Part shown: positions 35,926 to 48,684 of the stretch, in pieces
Layout of the letters: the number at the start of each line of letters is the position of its first letter
How positions within the stretch are numbered: the first letter of the stretch is position 1
Assembly (NCBI RefSeq): GCF_002934685.1
Contig: NZ_NKHL01000096.1
Location: 1-64,000 of the forward strand
Direction of reading: 5' to 3'
From: Pseudomonas bohemica
GTDB taxonomy: Bacteria > Pseudomonadota > Gammaproteobacteria > Pseudomonadales > Pseudomonadaceae
Length of the DNA stretch: 64,000 nt
Translations under genes and position numbers: made by a program
The notes under the pieces: model-generated
Seen by the model: the letters and a program-made list of their open reading frames with translations, nothing else
The model's database searches: none
What the model was told of the DNA's origin: nothing

Positions 35926-36963
35926 TTACTCCGACGGTAACGCCAGCCGCTGTCCTGCCATCTGCAAGGACAAGCGGCTCAGGCTGTTCCAGACCGAGCC
36001 TTCGGCTTGACCCTTGATTTGCGCGTCGATGTGCTGGGCGTCCATCAGCAGTTGGCCCCAGCGGCGGGCGGAATGCCGTTGCAGGGCTTTGCTCATCAGC
36101 GGTTTGCGCTTGTCCCAGATCGGCGGGCGGGCCTGACTGAATGCCTTGTCCAGCGGCACGCCTTGGCTGTATTGCAACGCCAGGTTGGCCAGCACGCGCA
36201 ACTCTCGCGACAGTGCCCAGAGGATCACCGGCGGCTCGACACCTTCACCGCGCAAGCCTTCGAGCATGCGCAATGCGTGAGACGCTTCGCCATTGAGGAT
36301 GGCATCGGTCAGGCCGAAGACGTCGAAGCGCGCGCTGTCAGCCACGGCTGCCTGCACGGTTTCGACAGTGATCTGCCCCTGTTCGGCCATCAGCTTGAGT
36401 TTTTCGATTTCCTGAGCAGCGGCGAGCAGGTTGCCCTCCACGCGAGCGGCAATCAGCTCGACGGCATCAGGGCTGGCGGCCAGCCCGGATTGCGACAGAC
36501 GCTGACGAATCCATTGCGGCAACTGGCTGGCATCCACCGGCCAGATCTGCACGAACTGGGTTTGCGCACCTTCGACCAGCGCCTTGCCCCATTTGGTCTT
36601 CTGCGCAGCGCCGTCAAGCTTGGGCAGGCTGATCAGCAGCAAGGTGTCTTCGGCAGGGCGGCTGCAGTATTCGAGCAGCGCGGCAGCGCCTTTATCTCCC
36701 GGCTTGCCGGATGGCAGGCGCAGTTCCAGCAGGCGGCGTTCGGCGAACAGTGACATGCTGGCACCGGCCTGCAGCAAGCTGCCCCAGTCGAAATTGGCGT
36801 CGGCACTGAACACCTGACGCTCATCGAAACCTTGTTGCCGGGCTGCGGCACGAATGGCGTCGCAGGCTTCCTGGCATTGCAGCGGATCATCGCCGCTAAC
36901 GATGTAGACGGGTGACAGTGCACCCTGGAGGTGTTTGGAGAGCTGAGCGGGGGCGAGTTTCAT
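35926..36963 (-). CDS. holA: DNA polymerase III delta subunit
   Basis: Delta subunit of the clamp loader, 345 residues, which opens the beta clamp. Seen: MKLAPAQLSKHL, YIVSGDDPLQCQEACDAIR near residue 19, FSADANFDWGSLLQ, and the C-terminal helical collar part (ILWALSRELRVLANLA, RRWGQLLMDAQHIDAQIKG). No Walker A motif, as normal for delta. It follows lptE by 41 nt and belongs to the leuS-lptE-holA unit conserved in gamma-proteobacteria. Confidence 0.95.
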   Translation of the reverse strand: MKLAPAQLSKHLQGALSPVYIVSGDDPLQCQEACDAIRAAARQQGFDERQVFSADANFDWGSLLQAGASMSLFAERRLLELRLPSGKPGDKGAAALLEYCSRPAEDTLLLISLPKLDGAAQKTKWGKALVEGAQTQFVQIWPVDASQLPQWIRQRLSQSGLAASPDAVELIAARVEGNLLAAAQEIEKLKLMAEQGQITVETVQAAVADSARFDVFGLTDAILNGEASHALRMLEGLRGEGVEPPVILWALSRELRVLANLALQYSQGVPLDKAFSQARPPIWDKRKPLMSKALQRHSARRWGQLLMDAQHIDAQIKGQAEGSVWNSLSRLSLQMAGQRLALPSE

Positions 36964-37004
36964 CGGTCAGAAAAATCAGGGCCGGCGAACCGGCCCCAAT
37001 GCCA

Positions 37005-37610
37005 TCACTTGGACGGGATTTCGATCGGAGACTGTTGTGGTGTCTCGTCGCGAATACGTTGAGCAGCGGCTTCCGCATCGGCTTGCGCACGAGCAGCGGC
37101 GTCAGCCTTGGCTTGCAGCTCGTCCAGGCGCTCCGGCGTCAGTTGTTGCAGGCGGGCGACCAATTTCTGTACCAGATCGCTGCGCATTTCCTTGCGGACC
37201 TGGTCGGCTTCCTGGTCCGAACCGATCAGGTTGTTGCCGTCATGCACGAAGACTTTGGTCGATTGCACGTTGTCATCCAGCAGCAGGACGTCCTTGGTGC
37301 CGTGGATTTCGTATTGCAGAACCGTGGTCAGCTCGTACTCGGCCGAACGGCCGGAACCTGCGTAGCTGGCGGTACGCTGGGTTTCATCTTCGCGGGCCAG
37401 GAACAGCTTGTACTGAGCACCGGTGTAGACGTGCACGCCGCTGTTGCTCAGGGTGTTTTTCAACTGGGTGACGACTTCGCCGTAGGCGTCACGGGCGCTG
37501 ACATCCAGCTCCTTGATCGACAAGGCGTTGGTGCCGGTGCCGCGCAGCTGGAAACCGCAGGCGCTCAGCAACACCGCGAGGCCCATTACCAGCAGATTGC
37601 GTTTGATCAT
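37005..37610 (-). CDS. lptE: LPS-assembly lipoprotein LptE
   Basis: Outer-membrane lipoprotein of 201 residues forming the plug of the LptD translocon that delivers lipopolysaccharide to the cell surface. Seen: lipobox LLSACGF with Cys near residue 18, then FQLRGTG, NTLSNSGVHVYTG, and YELTTVLQYEIHG. The C-terminal 45 residues are an Ala/Gln-rich tail (ELQAKADAAARAQADAEAAAQ) beyond the core, as in other pseudomonads. It lies between leuS and holA. Confidence 0.94.
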   Translation of the reverse strand: MIKRNLLVMGLAVLLSACGFQLRGTGTNALSIKELDVSARDAYGEVVTQLKNTLSNSGVHVYTGAQYKLFLAREDETQRTASYAGSGRSAEYELTTVLQYEIHGTKDVLLLDDNVQSTKVFVHDGNNLIGSDQEADQVRKEMRSDLVQKLVARLQQLTPERLDELQAKADAAARAQADAEAAAQRIRDETPQQSPIEIPSK

Positions 37611-37698
37611 CTTGTTGTTCCCCTTGAATCCGTTTGAGCCCTGAGTGCGGGCTCTGGAAGTGTTTTCAGCGCCCGGCAGTGCCGGGCGCCCGATCCAT

Positions 37699-40746
<3,048 letters not shown>

Positions 40747-41130
40747 ATGGCAGAGCTGCGGCACCAAGTAAACAAGAAACCTGATCTGTATGACCGTTTG
40801 ATCGATCGTCTGGGGCTTGCCCTTGATATGGCGAAAACAGCAGTCCGGCTTCGCAATGAATATCCCGCTGAACTGGAACTGCGTGGGTTGAGTCACGCCG
40901 AGTTTCAGTTCATCGAAGCGTATCTGGATAGAACCGATAGCAACGAAGCCGTCGTAATCGAAGATTCACTAAACACAAAGAAGGGGAGTTCCAGCACTTC
41001 ACGGGAGCCTTCGGAGCCGGTCCGCGCCCCGCGCCCCTCGGCTAATGTCATCTGGCTGAAGGATCAGCGTCGCGCCAAGGTGTCGGCAAAGTTGAGTCGC
41101 TACAGTTCCAGTAAACATTTCAAGCGGTAA
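40747..41130 (+). CDS. Hypothetical protein
   Basis: Protein of 127 residues with a good ribosome site (GAGGTGA) before ATG 40747. The first 75 residues look helical (LYDRLIDRLGLALDMAKTAV, LSHAEFQFIEAYLDRTDS), followed by a Ser/Pro-rich linker and a basic tail (LKDQRRAKVSAKLSRYSSSKHFKR). No domain is recognised, and there is no signal or membrane segment. It precedes the YdcF gene by 86 nt on the same strand. The basic tail hints at nucleic-acid or membrane contact, a guess only. Confidence 0.7.
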   Translation: MAELRHQVNKKPDLYDRLIDRLGLALDMAKTAVRLRNEYPAELELRGLSHAEFQFIEAYLDRTDSNEAVVIEDSLNTKKGSSSTSREPSEPVRAPRPSANVIWLKDQRRAKVSAKLSRYSSSKHFKR

Positions 41131-41216
41131 CCATTACGGGGCTTTATCCCGTTTGATTAAGCATTGTTGCTTAGCGTCAATCCTTCTAGGCTTCGGGCAT
41201 CTTCTGGAGATGCTCG

Positions 41217-41978
41217 ATGCCTTTTCGCTATTTCATCAAGAACCTGCTCCTGCCGCCCGGCCTTTTTCTGCTGCTTCTTTTGTTTGCCTGGTGGCTGCGA
41301 AACGTCAGGCCCCGGTTGGCGCGGGCGCTGTTCGTGGTCGGGGTGGGCGGCATGTGGCTGATGAGCTTGCCGGTGATGGTGGAATGGTCGGCCAAGGGGA
41401 TCGAGAGTATTCCTCCTTTGGCGCAGAGCGAGTGGTCAATGCTTGCGCAGCGGGCCGATGCGATTGTGGTGCTGGGTTCCGGTCGTGAGCGCAACGATCC
41501 GAGCTGGGGCAGCGATATACCTAGCGGCGTGGCGCTGGAGCGCATGCGCTATGCGGCGCGTCTGTCCAAGGCGTCGGGCCTGCCGATCCTCACCACGGGC
41601 GGGCTGCACTACGGCGAGCCACCCAGTGAAGCGGCGATCATGGCTGACTCCTTACGCGATGACTTCGGTGTGAGCGTGCGTTGGCAGGAAGGGCAGAGCC
41701 GCACTACCTGGGAAAACGCCACGATGACCGCTGCAATGTTGCAGCCATTGGGCATCAAGCGTGTCGTGGTGGTGACTCAGGCCTGGCACATGCCGCGTTC
41801 GGTGTGGAGCTTCGAGAAAGCCGGCTTCAGCGTCGTGCCCGCGCCCGTTGGATTTCTGAGCAGCGACAACGCCAGACCCTTCGGTGGCTGGATCCCGGAA
41901 TCCAAGGCCGTCTGGCAGATGGGACAGCTGTTGAATGAGGCGGTGGGGTGGTTGGGGTATCAAGCGTTTTATCGGTGA
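41217..41978 (+). CDS. YdcF/ElyC family DUF218 protein
   Basis: Membrane-anchored protein of 253 residues: two N-terminal hydrophobic helices (about 8-26 and 34-52), then the DUF218 domain with AIVVLGSGRERN near residue 82, ALERMRYAARLSKASGLPILTTGG near 105, ESRTTWENA-type motif as QSRTTWENATMTA near 160, and VVVVTQAWHMPRSVWSFEKAGF. E. coli ElyC and SanA of this family affect envelope and lipid-carrier metabolism. ATG 41217 follows GGAG. It is followed by a class B REP pair. Confidence 0.9.
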   Translation: MPFRYFIKNLLLPPGLFLLLLLFAWWLRNVRPRLARALFVVGVGGMWLMSLPVMVEWSAKGIESIPPLAQSEWSMLAQRADAIVVLGSGRERNDPSWGSDIPSGVALERMRYAARLSKASGLPILTTGGLHYGEPPSEAAIMADSLRDDFGVSVRWQEGQSRTTWENATMTAAMLQPLGIKRVVVVTQAWHMPRSVWSFEKAGFSVVPAPVGFLSSDNARPFGGWIPESKAVWQMGQLLNEAVGWLGYQAFYR

Positions 41979-42007
41979 TCACGCAAAGTAACTGATGACA
42001 CGAAACC

Positions 42008-42098
42008 CGTGGCAGTGAGCTTGCTCACGAAGGCTTAGGTACGGCCACCAGCAATGCTGTGAATGTACTGGCCTCTTCGTGAGCAGCTCACTCCCACA
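42008..42098. repeat. REP pair (BIME), class B
   Basis: Inverted class B cores (GGCAGTGAGCTTGCTCAC and GTGAGCAGCTCACTCCCAC) in the convergent gap between ydcF-like and lnt. Confidence 0.82.
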
Positions 42099-42125
42099 AT
42101 GGATTTGTGGCAGTCAGGTTCTGCG

Positions 42126-43646
42126 TCAAACCGTTTTGGATATCCTGCTCGCCAGCAGCGCCCAGCCAATCAACAGCACCGACAAAATGATCAGCGGCCA
42201 CGAACGCCAGTGCAGGTACGGCGTGAGTTTGTGCATGGGCGTGACTTCGCCGTACATCACGGCGCGCTCGAACTGCGGCACGGTGGTGGTGATCTTGCCG
42301 AACGGGTCGATCAGCGCACTGACCCCGTTGTTGGTCGCGCGGATCATCCAGCGCCCGGCCTCAAGTGCTCGCATCTGCGCCATTTGCAGGTGCTGCAGCG
42401 GGCCGATAGAGGTACCGAACCAGGTGTCGTTGCTTACCGTCAGCAGCAGATCACTCTGCGCGGACAATCCGGCGGCGAACTCCGGGTATACCACCTCGTA
42501 ACAAATGAACGGCGCAATCTGGTAACCCTTGGCCTGCAGCAGGGGCTGTTCGGCTGGGCCGCGCGCGAAGTCCGACATCGGTAGATCGAAGAAGGTGATC
42601 ACGCCACGGAGCAGGTCCTGCAAGGGTACGTACTCGCCGAAAGGCACCAGTTTCTGTTTCAGGTAGGTGCCATCGCCTTCGCCAGTCACGGTAATCGCGT
42701 TGTAGTAACGGTACTCGCCACGGCCACCTTTCTGCCGCAGAGGAACGCCGGTGATCAGAGCCGAATCGCGATCAGCGGCGAATTTGCTCATCATCGACAG
42801 ATAACCCTCGACCGACTCCTTGAGCACCGGCACGGCGGTTTCCGGCCAGATGATCAGATCGGCCTTTTGCGAGGTGAACGTCATGTCGCGGTACAAGGCC
42901 AGCTGAGCATTCAGCGCGGCCGGGTCCCACTTCATGCTTTGCTCGACGTTGCCCTGCATGGCGGCGACTTTCAGGGGCGCGCCGGACGCCTCGGTCCAGG
43001 CATGGCTCTTGAGCGCCACGCCGACAACCCAAGGGGCCAGCAGCAAGAGGATCCCAGCGGCGAGAAAGCTCTTGCGCGTACGCAACCGGGGCAGGTTACA
43101 CAGCAACGCGGCGGTCAGCGCCAGGCTGAACGAGATCAGCCACATGCCGCCCAGTGGCGCCAGGCCTTTGAGCGGGCCGTCGAGCTGGCTATAACCCGAA
43201 TAGAGCCAGGGAAAGCCGGTGAGGAACCAGCCGCGGAACATTTCCTGGCCGAACCACAGGGCCGCGAACGCCAAGGCATCGGCCAGCGGCGCTTCGTTGC
43301 GGCGGATCCAGCGCGCCCAGAGCCAGGCGGGCAGAGCGAAGAAGAAGGCAACCGAGGCGCAGAACAGCACCATCAGGAACCCGGCGAGCCAGACCGGCGC
43401 TTCGCCATAGGTATGAATGCTGACGTAGATCCAGCTGGTGCCGCCGCCGAACAGTCCGAAACCGTAGCACCAGCCGCGCCAGAGGGCCTGGCGGGGCGTG
43501 AGATCACGCAGCCCAACATAGAAGACCACCAGCGCCACGATCGCCAGTGGCCAGATATCGAATGGCGCCAGCGCCAGGGTGATCAGCGCACCAGCCACCA
43601 TGGCCAGCAGGTTACCGGGCCAGCCGGGACGGGTGATCCAGCGCAT
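42126..43646 (-). CDS. lnt: Apolipoprotein N-acyltransferase
   Basis: Inner-membrane enzyme of 506 residues adding the third acyl chain to lipoproteins. The N-terminal half has about six helices; the C-terminal part is a nitrilase-fold domain with the catalytic triad Glu in IIWPETAVP near residue 267, Lys in LKQKLVPFGEYVPL near 335 and Cys in APFICYEVVYPE near 387. Last gene of the corC-lnt unit, 28 nt after corC. It serves the many lipoproteins predicted in this window (LptE, RlpA, YceK-like, MORN peptidase). Confidence 0.96.
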   Translation of the reverse strand: MRWITRPGWPGNLLAMVAGALITLALAPFDIWPLAIVALVVFYVGLRDLTPRQALWRGWCYGFGLFGGGTSWIYVSIHTYGEAPVWLAGFLMVLFCASVAFFFALPAWLWARWIRRNEAPLADALAFAALWFGQEMFRGWFLTGFPWLYSGYSQLDGPLKGLAPLGGMWLISFSLALTAALLCNLPRLRTRKSFLAAGILLLLAPWVVGVALKSHAWTEASGAPLKVAAMQGNVEQSMKWDPAALNAQLALYRDMTFTSQKADLIIWPETAVPVLKESVEGYLSMMSKFAADRDSALITGVPLRQKGGRGEYRYYNAITVTGEGDGTYLKQKLVPFGEYVPLQDLLRGVITFFDLPMSDFARGPAEQPLLQAKGYQIAPFICYEVVYPEFAAGLSAQSDLLLTVSNDTWFGTSIGPLQHLQMAQMRALEAGRWMIRATNNGVSALIDPFGKITTTVPQFERAVMYGEVTPMHKLTPYLHWRSWPLIILSVLLIGWALLASRISKTV

Positions 43647-43674
43647 TTACAATCCTTAATAACGAATTACGACT

Positions 43675-44517
43675 TTACGAGCGGGAGATCGGACTCAGAC
43701 GCAACAGATGAATACGACGGCTGTCGGCGTTCAGGATGCGGAAACGATACGCGCCGATTTCGGTGATTTCATTACGCTTGGGCAGATGCCCGAACGCATG
43801 CATCACCAGACCGCCGACGGTGTCGAATTCGTCATCGGAGAATTCGCTGTCGAAGAACTCGTTGAAGCTCTCGATCGGCGTCAACGCCTTGACCAGGAAG
43901 TCGCCGCTTGGCAGCGGTTTGATGTAGCTGTCTTCCTCGACGTCGTGTTCGTCCTCGATGTCGCCGACGATCTGTTCCAGCACGTCCTCGATCGTTACCA
44001 GCCCCGCCACGCCGCCGTACTCGTCGATGACGATGGCCATGTGGTTGTGGTTGGCGCGGAATTCACGCAGCAACACGTTCAGGCGTTTGGATTCCGGGAC
44101 GAAAGTCGCCGGGCGCAGCAGGTTCTTGACGTCAGCGGCACCGCCGTCCTCCTTGAGGATCAAGGGCAACAGGTCCTTGGCCAGCAGCACGCCAAGCACG
44201 TCATCGTGACTTTCGCCGATGACCGGGTAGCGTGAGTGCGCCGAGTCGATCACTGCGGGCAGGAATTCGCGAGGGCTCTGGCTGGCCTTGATGCTGATCA
44301 TCTGCGAGCGCGGCACCATGATGTCGCGCACCTGCAGGTCTGCGACTTGAATGGCGCCTTCGACGATGGCCAGCGCTTCGCTGTCCAGCAGCTTGTTCTG
44401 ATGGGCTTCGCGCAGCAGCTCAAGCAGCTCCTGGCGGTTTTTCGGCTCATGGGCAAATGCCTGGGTCAGTTTGCCCAACCATGACTTTTGCCCATTGCTC
44501 GATCGGTCTTCGCTCAT
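43675..44517 (-). CDS. corC: HlyC/CorC family CBS-domain protein
   Basis: Soluble protein of 280 residues with two CBS domains about 70-190 (VRDIMVPRSQM, RYPVIGESHDDVLGVLLAKDLL, MAIVIDEYGGVAGLVTIEDVLE) and a C-terminal CorC/HlyC transporter-associated domain about 205-280. CorC homologues are linked to Mg and Co efflux with CorA, or to membrane integrity. Lies between ybeY and lnt as in E. coli, 5 nt after the ybeY stop. Confidence 0.94.
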   Translation of the reverse strand: MSEDRSSNGQKSWLGKLTQAFAHEPKNRQELLELLREAHQNKLLDSEALAIVEGAIQVADLQVRDIMVPRSQMISIKASQSPREFLPAVIDSAHSRYPVIGESHDDVLGVLLAKDLLPLILKEDGGAADVKNLLRPATFVPESKRLNVLLREFRANHNHMAIVIDEYGGVAGLVTIEDVLEQIVGDIEDEHDVEEDSYIKPLPSGDFLVKALTPIESFNEFFDSEFSDDEFDTVGGLVMHAFGHLPKRNEITEIGAYRFRILNADSRRIHLLRLSPISRS

Positions 44518-44522
44518 AGCCC

Positions 44523-45023
44523 TTACTCGTGGTCCTTGCCGGGTGTTTCTGTAGGTGGTGTGCCAACGATTTCATCGTCGGCGTAGGGATCGGGATAGCC
44601 CAACTCTGCAAGCAACTCTCGTTCCAGCGCTTCCATCTCCTCGGCTTCGTCATCGTCGATGTGATCGTAGCCCAACAAATGCAGGCAGCCATGAATCACC
44701 AGATGCGCCCAGTGTGCGTCCTGCGTCTTGCCCTGTTCGGCAGCCTCGCGGGCCACGACAGGGGCGCAAATCACCAGATCGCCCAGCAACGGGATATCGA
44801 GGAGTTCATCGGGGACGTCGGCAGGGAACGACAGCACGTTGGTGGCGTAGTCTTTGTGCCGCCAGGTGTGGTTCAGTTCCCGGCCTTCGACTTCATCGAC
44901 CAGGCGAATCGTCATTTCCGAATCAGCCGAGCGCTGGCGCAGGCCCATTTCGCACCAGAGGCGGAACTGGGCTTCGCTCGGGGCGCTGGCTTGAGAGGCG
45001 ACTTGCAAATCCAGCTCAAGCAT
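44523..45023 (-). CDS. ybeY: Endoribonuclease YbeY
   Basis: Single-strand endoribonuclease of 166 residues acting in 16S rRNA maturation and ribosome quality control. Seen: [11 protein letters not shown] near residue 60, [15 protein letters not shown], and the zinc-binding HGxxHLxGYDH signature as [11 protein letters not shown] near 112. ATG 45023 (MLELDLQVA) overlaps the ybeZ stop by 8 nt, fitting coupled translation; the longer frame upstream is a ybeZ shadow. The C-terminal tail ([18 protein letters not shown]) is extra. Confidence 0.95.
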   Translation of the reverse strand: MLELDLQVASQASAPSEAQFRLWCEMGLRQRSADSEMTIRLVDEVEGRELNHTWRHKDYATNVLSFPADVPDELLDIPLLGDLVICAPVVAREAAEQGKTQDAHWAHLVIHGCLHLLGYDHIDDDEAEEMEALERELLAELGYPDPYADDEIVGTPPTETPGKDHE

Positions 45024-46020
45024 CGCGGCGGTTGTCCCGTGAGCCGCTCTGATCGTTGCGTTCCTCGAAGCGCTCGTAGGCTTCGACGATGCGCTGCACC
45101 AGCGGATGGCGCACGACGTCCTTGGGCTTGAAGTGGGTGAAGCTGATGCCCGGCACGTCCTTGAGCACTTCAATAACGTGGGTCAGCCCGGATTTGGTGC
45201 CCTTTGGCAGGTCGATCTGGGTGATGTCACCGGTGATCACGGCGGTAGAGCCAAAGCCGATACGGGTCAGGAACATCTTCATCTGCTCGACGGTGGTGTT
45301 CTGACTCTCATCGAGAATGATGAAGCTGTTATTAAGGGTGCGGCCGCGCATGTAGGCCAGCGGCGCGACTTCGATCACCTGTTTTTCGATCAGCTTGGCC
45401 ACGTATTCGAAGCCCAGCATCTCGTACAACGCGTCGTAAAGCGGTCGCAGATAGGGGTCGATCTTCTGCGCCAGATCACCGGGCAGGAAGCCGAGTTTTT
45501 CGCCCGCTTCGACCGCCGGGCGAACCAGCAGGATGCGGCGGATCTGCTCGCGCTCCAGCGCGTCGACGGCAGCAGCCACGGCCAGGTAGGTCTTGCCGGT
45601 ACCGGCCGGGCCGATGCCGAAGTTGATGTCGTTGGCGAGAATTTCCTTTACGTACCGCTGCTGATTCAGACCGCGCGGGCGAATCATGCCTTTTTTGGTA
45701 CGCAGGGCTACGCCGACTTCGGCGGCAGGGTGGTTGTCCAGCGCTTCGACGCCGGATTCCTGCAGGAAAAGGTGAACCATGTCCGGCGACAGCTCGGTAC
45801 TCTTGGTTTCCCGATACAGTCGGCGCAACAGGTTTTCAGCTGACGTGGTTTGTCTGGGTTCGCCGATCATCTCGAACTGGCCTCCGCGATTGCGGATCTC
45901 GATGTCCAGGCGTTGTTCGATCAAGCGCAAGTGCTCGTCGAACTGTCCGCACAGATTGGCGAAGCGGTGTGCCTCGATAGGTTCAAGGCTGAAACGATGT
46001 GGTTCGATAGGTGCGTTCAA
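45016..46020 (-). CDS. ybeZ: PhoH-family ATPase YbeZ
   Basis: PhoH-like ATPase of 334 residues that partners YbeY. Seen: the Walker [12 protein letters not shown] near residue 128, [18 protein letters not shown], Walker [12 protein letters not shown] near 225, and [12 protein letters not shown]. The frame is open much further upstream, but the family start ([13 protein letters not shown]) follows a TTG at 46020, chosen here; no ATG or GTG lies near. A class B REP pair separates it from miaB. Confidence 0.93.
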   Translation of the reverse strand: MNAPIEPHRFSLEPIEAHRFANLCGQFDEHLRLIEQRLDIEIRNRGGQFEMIGEPRQTTSAENLLRRLYRETKSTELSPDMVHLFLQESGVEALDNHPAAEVGVALRTKKGMIRPRGLNQQRYVKEILANDINFGIGPAGTGKTYLAVAAAVDALEREQIRRILLVRPAVEAGEKLGFLPGDLAQKIDPYLRPLYDALYEMLGFEYVAKLIEKQVIEVAPLAYMRGRTLNNSFIILDESQNTTVEQMKMFLTRIGFGSTAVITGDITQIDLPKGTKSGLTHVIEVLKDVPGISFTHFKPKDVVRHPLVQRIVEAYERFEERNDQSGSRDNRRDA

Positions 46021-46154
46021 AGTGGTTTTTAGCCGCCCGACGGCAGTGAATGTGAAACGAAGGATAACCCCTGTGGACAGTGTCCGAAAGGGCTCACTTA
46101 CTAATGGTCGAACGGCGGCAGGATTCGCCTGTATTGCCAAACCCGGCACGACCT

Positions 46155-46249
46155 CTGTGGGCGTGAGCTTGCTCACGAAGGGGCCAGTACATCCGCAGCG
46201 AATGTATCGTCTTAAAGCCAGTCTTCGTGAGCAACCTCACTCCCACAGG
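46155..46249. repeat. REP pair (BIME), class B
   Basis: Inverted class B cores around GGGCGTGAGCTTGCTCAC and GTGAGCAACCTCACTCCCAC in the miaB-ybeZ gap, both genes on the minus strand; it may lower read-through between them. Confidence 0.82.
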
Positions 46250-46306
46250 TTATTGATGTGGCGGCCGCGCGATCAACAGTGTGCTGATACATGGGGGCGG
46301 CGCACG

Positions 46307-47635
46307 TTATTGCAACAACGACCCACGTAGCGAGTGCGGTTGCGCGCTGTCGATGTACACGTCGGCGAACTGCCCGATGAGCTTGGGGTTGTCGCAGCGG
46401 AAATTGACGATGCGATTGTTTTCGGTGCGACCTTGCAGCTCGCCAGGGTCTTTCTTCGAGTAGTCGGTTACCAGAATGCGCTGCACGGTGCCCGCCATCT
46501 TGCGGCTGATCTCGTAGCCCTGGCGGTTGATCAGATCCTGCAGCTGCTTGAGGCGCTCTTTCTTGGTTTCTTCCGGTGTGTCGTCAGCAAGGTCCGCCGC
46601 AGGGGTACCCGGGCGGGAGCTGTAGACGAAGGAGTAGGAGAAATCCATGCCCACGTCTTCCACCAGCTTCATGGTCTGCAGGTGGTCCTTCTCGGTCTCG
46701 CCGGGGAAACCGACGATGAAGTCCGAGCTGATGCAGATGTCCGGCACTGCCGCCCGCAGCTTGCGCAGGCGCGACTTGTACTCGAGGACGGTGTGATTGC
46801 GCTTCATCGCCGCCAGAATTCGGTCCGAACCCGACTGCACCGGCAAATGCAGGTGTTTGACCAGTTCCGGGACTTCGGCGTGGGCCTGGATCAGGCTGTC
46901 CGAAAACTCCAGCGGGTGCGAGGTGGTGTAGCGAATGCGGTCGATGCCGTCGATGGCTGCTACCACGCGGATCAGCTCGGCAAGGTCCGCCACACGGCCG
47001 TCGTGGGTCGTGCCGCGATAGCCATTGACGTTCTGCCCGAGCAACGTCACTTCACGCACGCCATTCTCGGCCAGGTGGAAGACTTCAGAGATCACATCAT
47101 CGAATGGACGGCTGACTTCCTCGCCACGGGTGTAAGGCACCACGCAGAACGTGCAGTACTTGCTGCAGCCTTCCATCACCGACACATAAGCGCTCGGGCC
47201 ATCGACACGAGGCTCGGGCAAGTGGTCGAACTTTTCGATTTCCGGGAACGAGACATCGACCTGCGGCAAGCGCGTGACGCGTGCGGCGTCGATCATTTCC
47301 GGCAGGCGGTGCAGGGTCTGCGGACCGAACACGACATCGACGTAAGGCGCGCGATCACGAATCGCCGCGCCTTCCTGACTGGCGACGCAACCACCGACGG
47401 CAATCACCATTTCCGGGTTCGCCAGTTTCAGCTCGCGCCAGCGGCCAAGCTGAGAATAGACGCGATCCTGCGCCCGCTCGCGAATCGAGCAAGTGTTGAG
47501 CAGGATGACATCGGCGTCTTCCGCGCGGGCGGTGACTTCCAGTGCTTGATGTTCGCCCAGAAGATCAACCATGCGCGAGCTGTCGTACTCGTTCATCTGG
47601 CAGCCGTGGGTTTCGATGTAAAGCTTCTTGGCCAT
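46307..47635 (-). CDS. miaB: tRNA-2-methylthio-N6-dimethylallyladenosine synthase
   Basis: Radical SAM methylthiotransferase of 442 residues completing ms2i6A at position 37 of tRNAs reading UNN codons. Seen: the N-terminal UPF0004 domain ([30 protein letters not shown] with its three cluster cysteines), the radical-[18 protein letters not shown] near residue 157, [28 protein letters not shown], and a C-terminal TRAM domain. First gene of the miaB-ybeZ-ybeY-corC-lnt series, the E. coli-like order. Confidence 0.97.
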   Translation of the reverse strand: MAKKLYIETHGCQMNEYDSSRMVDLLGEHQALEVTARAEDADVILLNTCSIRERAQDRVYSQLGRWRELKLANPEMVIAVGGCVASQEGAAIRDRAPYVDVVFGPQTLHRLPEMIDAARVTRLPQVDVSFPEIEKFDHLPEPRVDGPSAYVSVMEGCSKYCTFCVVPYTRGEEVSRPFDDVISEVFHLAENGVREVTLLGQNVNGYRGTTHDGRVADLAELIRVVAAIDGIDRIRYTTSHPLEFSDSLIQAHAEVPELVKHLHLPVQSGSDRILAAMKRNHTVLEYKSRLRKLRAAVPDICISSDFIVGFPGETEKDHLQTMKLVEDVGMDFSYSFVYSSRPGTPAADLADDTPEETKKERLKQLQDLINRQGYEISRKMAGTVQRILVTDYSKKDPGELQGRTENNRIVNFRCDNPKLIGQFADVYIDSAQPHSLRGSLLQ

Positions 47636-47770
47636 GCGGGTTCGGATTCATCAGGTGATTCGAAGAACCGCGCATTATAGGGACCATGGCCACAGCTTCC
47701 TAGCGTTGCCTAACCAGCGGCATGCTATAGTTCGCGCCCTTTTCAAAACACCGATCATTGCCTGCCTGTT

Positions 47771-48097
47771 ATGACCAAACGCGAAGCTCCAATCTACAAG
47801 GTGATTTTTCTCAACCAGGGACAGGTGTACGAGATGTACGCCAAACAGATCTACCAAAGCGATCTGTGGGGATTCCTGGAAGTGGAGGAATTCGTCTTCG
47901 GCGAGCGTACGACCGTGGTGGTAGACCCCAGCGAAGAGAAGTTGAAGGCACAGTTCGATGGCGTGGTGCGCAGCTTCGTGCCGATGCATTCGATCGTGCG
48001 TATCGATGAAGTCGAGCGCATGGGCACCGCGAAGATCAGCGAAGCGCGTCAGACCGGCAACGTCATGCCGTTTCCGATGCCGATGCCGGACAAATAA
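47771..48097 (+). CDS. DUF1820 family protein
   Basis: Protein of 108 residues matching the pattern I associate with DUF1820 (PIYKVIFLNQGQVYEMYAK, LWGFLEVEEFVFGE, VVDPSEEKLKAQF, SFVPMHSIVRIDEVER). Cytoplasmic, no signal. Function unknown; the text resembles small beta-rich translation- or RNA-linked proteins, a loose impression. Divergent from miaB. Confidence 0.9.
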   Translation: MTKREAPIYKVIFLNQGQVYEMYAKQIYQSDLWGFLEVEEFVFGERTTVVVDPSEEKLKAQFDGVVRSFVPMHSIVRIDEVERMGTAKISEARQTGNVMPFPMPMPDK

Positions 48098-48120
48098 AGC
48101 CTGCGGAGCAGGCCAGGCAA

Positions 48121-48684
48121 TCAGGGCTTGCTGGTATCAGGGAAGGGCGCGAAAGGTGTGCGCCCTTCGGCAGTTTGCAGCTCCAGCAGGTATTTGCGGA
48201 AGATTTGCCCCAGCACCTGGGTGGCGACTTCCAGATCTTCCTTCTTCATCTGCGCGGAAACTTCGTCGGCCTGATCCAAGGCATCTTCCGAGCCGTTGAC
48301 CGCCGCCATCTTCAGCACGATATACGCCTGGATGTTATTGGCTTGCACGCCCTCACCACGGAAGAACATCAGACCCAGTTGATACTGTGCCTGCGCATGA
48401 CCTTGTAACGAGGCTTGTTCGAAGTAGTTGAGTGCCTGGGTCAGATCACGTGGCGTATTCTTGCCGTCGTAATAGAACTGTCCCAACTCGTATTGCGCTT
48501 GCGCATCCCCGCCTTGAGCCGCCTGCTGGCAAGTCGACAAAGCGGCTGGCAGGTTGTCTGGCTGGGTATTCAGGGTGCAGCGACCCACCGCTGGTATTAA
48601 CAACGAGTTGCCACCTGCATTCGCCAGCAGGGGATGAAGAAGCAACAGGCAGCCCAATGCAAGGGTGCGGCCGGTGCGATTCAT
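48121..48684 (-). CDS. Sel1-like repeat (TPR-type) exported protein
   Basis: Protein of 187 residues: Sec signal ending at LLANAGG near residue 24, then two to three Sel1-like repeats (GDAQAQYELGQFYYDG, GHAQAQYQLGLMFFRGEGVQANN) and a helical tail. Such repeats mediate protein contacts in the periplasm. A partner is unknown. Convergent with the DUF1820 gene. Confidence 0.88.
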   Translation of the reverse strand: MNRTGRTLALGCLLLLHPLLANAGGNSLLIPAVGRCTLNTQPDNLPAALSTCQQAAQGGDAQAQYELGQFYYDGKNTPRDLTQALNYFEQASLQGHAQAQYQLGLMFFRGEGVQANNIQAYIVLKMAAVNGSEDALDQADEVSAQMKKEDLEVATQVLGQIFRKYLLELQTAEGRTPFAPFPDTSKP

